The position numbers and the translations under genes are program-made. Shown piece after piece: positions 63,786 through 64,000 of a DNA stretch of 64,000 nucleotides. Source of the stretch: Hemicordylus capensis (Eukaryota > Chordata > Lepidosauria > Squamata > Cordylidae); assembly GCF_027244095.1 (NCBI RefSeq), contig NC_069661.1, forward strand, positions 14,580,001 through 14,644,000, in the 5' to 3' direction. A model generated the notes under the pieces. It was not told where the DNA came from, searched no databases, and worked only from the letters and a program-made list of their open reading frames with translations. Each line of letters starts with the position of its first letter. Position 1 is the first letter of the stretch.

Positions 63786-63880
63786 CTACACAAGGCCTGC
63801 ACAATGTGCCCCCCAGCTGTTTTTGGACTACAACTCCCATCATCCCCAGCCGCAGTGGCCAATAGCCAACAGCCAGATAT
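63786..63880. mobile_element. Foldback element fragment (hAT-type group)
   Basis: GCACAATGTGCCCCCCAGCT, GGACTACAACTCCCATCATC and AGCCGCAGTGGCCAATAGCC, like the left half of the copy at 10416. Confidence 0.6.
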
Positions 63881-64000
63881 ACGACATCCTAGCTCTATAT
63901 CGCAGTGATTACATTTGAAACAAGGCTTTGGAAATGTGAATGACACCCTGCTGTCCACGTAGCGATTGCGGCGTCACAACACAGAAAGTGTGGAAGCACA

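Noticed and set aside
1-64000. CRISPR arrays, operons and bacterial signals
   Set aside because: The window is vertebrate nuclear DNA; the tandem repeats are satellites and transposon parts.

Overview
This is vertebrate nuclear DNA, most likely from a squamate reptile (lizard or snake). The evidence is the repeat set. There are many copies of a 5S-rRNA-derived SINE, tRNA-derived SINEs including the Sauria type with a Bov-B-like tail, CR1 and L2-like LINEs, Tc1/mariner elements, and many short hAT-type foldback elements with 8-bp target duplications. Genes are split by introns; there are no operons.

The only host genes I can recognise form a tandem array of galectin-1-like (prototype galectin) genes, all on the minus strand. 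From right to left, in transcription order, they are D (exons 2-4 at 61792-61871, 58303-58474 and 52049-52195; exon 1 lies beyond the right edge), C (44693 down to 30515, four exons), B (22963 down to 16460, four exons) and A (promoter and exon 1 at 11862-11870; the rest not found and probably beyond the left edge). Exon sizes (80 and 172 or 175 nt for exons 2 and 3), splice phases and short 3' UTRs match the galectin-1 plan. Introns and flanks are also alignable between the genes, so whole gene units were duplicated. D keeps every sugar-contact residue I can check. B and C carry a 38-40 residue insertion at the same loop in exon 4 and have changed sugar-contact residues, C most strongly.

Region by region: 1-8372 is a cluster of related hAT elements, including one with an open 867-codon BED-finger transposase (4188-6791) that has lost one expected catalytic Asp. 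8373-11860 is repeat-rich and probably intron 1 of gene A. 11862-16460 is the A promoter and A/B intergenic DNA with a degenerate minisatellite. 16460-22963 is gene B, with a 1.5-kb hAT element in intron 2. 23000-30500 is intergenic, with a Tc1-like deletion derivative. 30515-44693 is gene C, with an L2-like LINE in intron 3 and a long CR1 LINE in intron 2. 44700-52000 is intergenic, with two minisatellite arrays and a broken DIRS-type fossil. 52049-64000 is gene D, with a long-inverted-repeat element and several mariner-like and SINE insertions.

The best candidate for something undescribed is the pair of galectin paralogues with the shared loop insertion and altered sugar-binding site. The palindrome-bearing hAT family with a substituted catalytic residue comes next. 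Boundaries of old repeats are approximate unless a target duplication is quoted.
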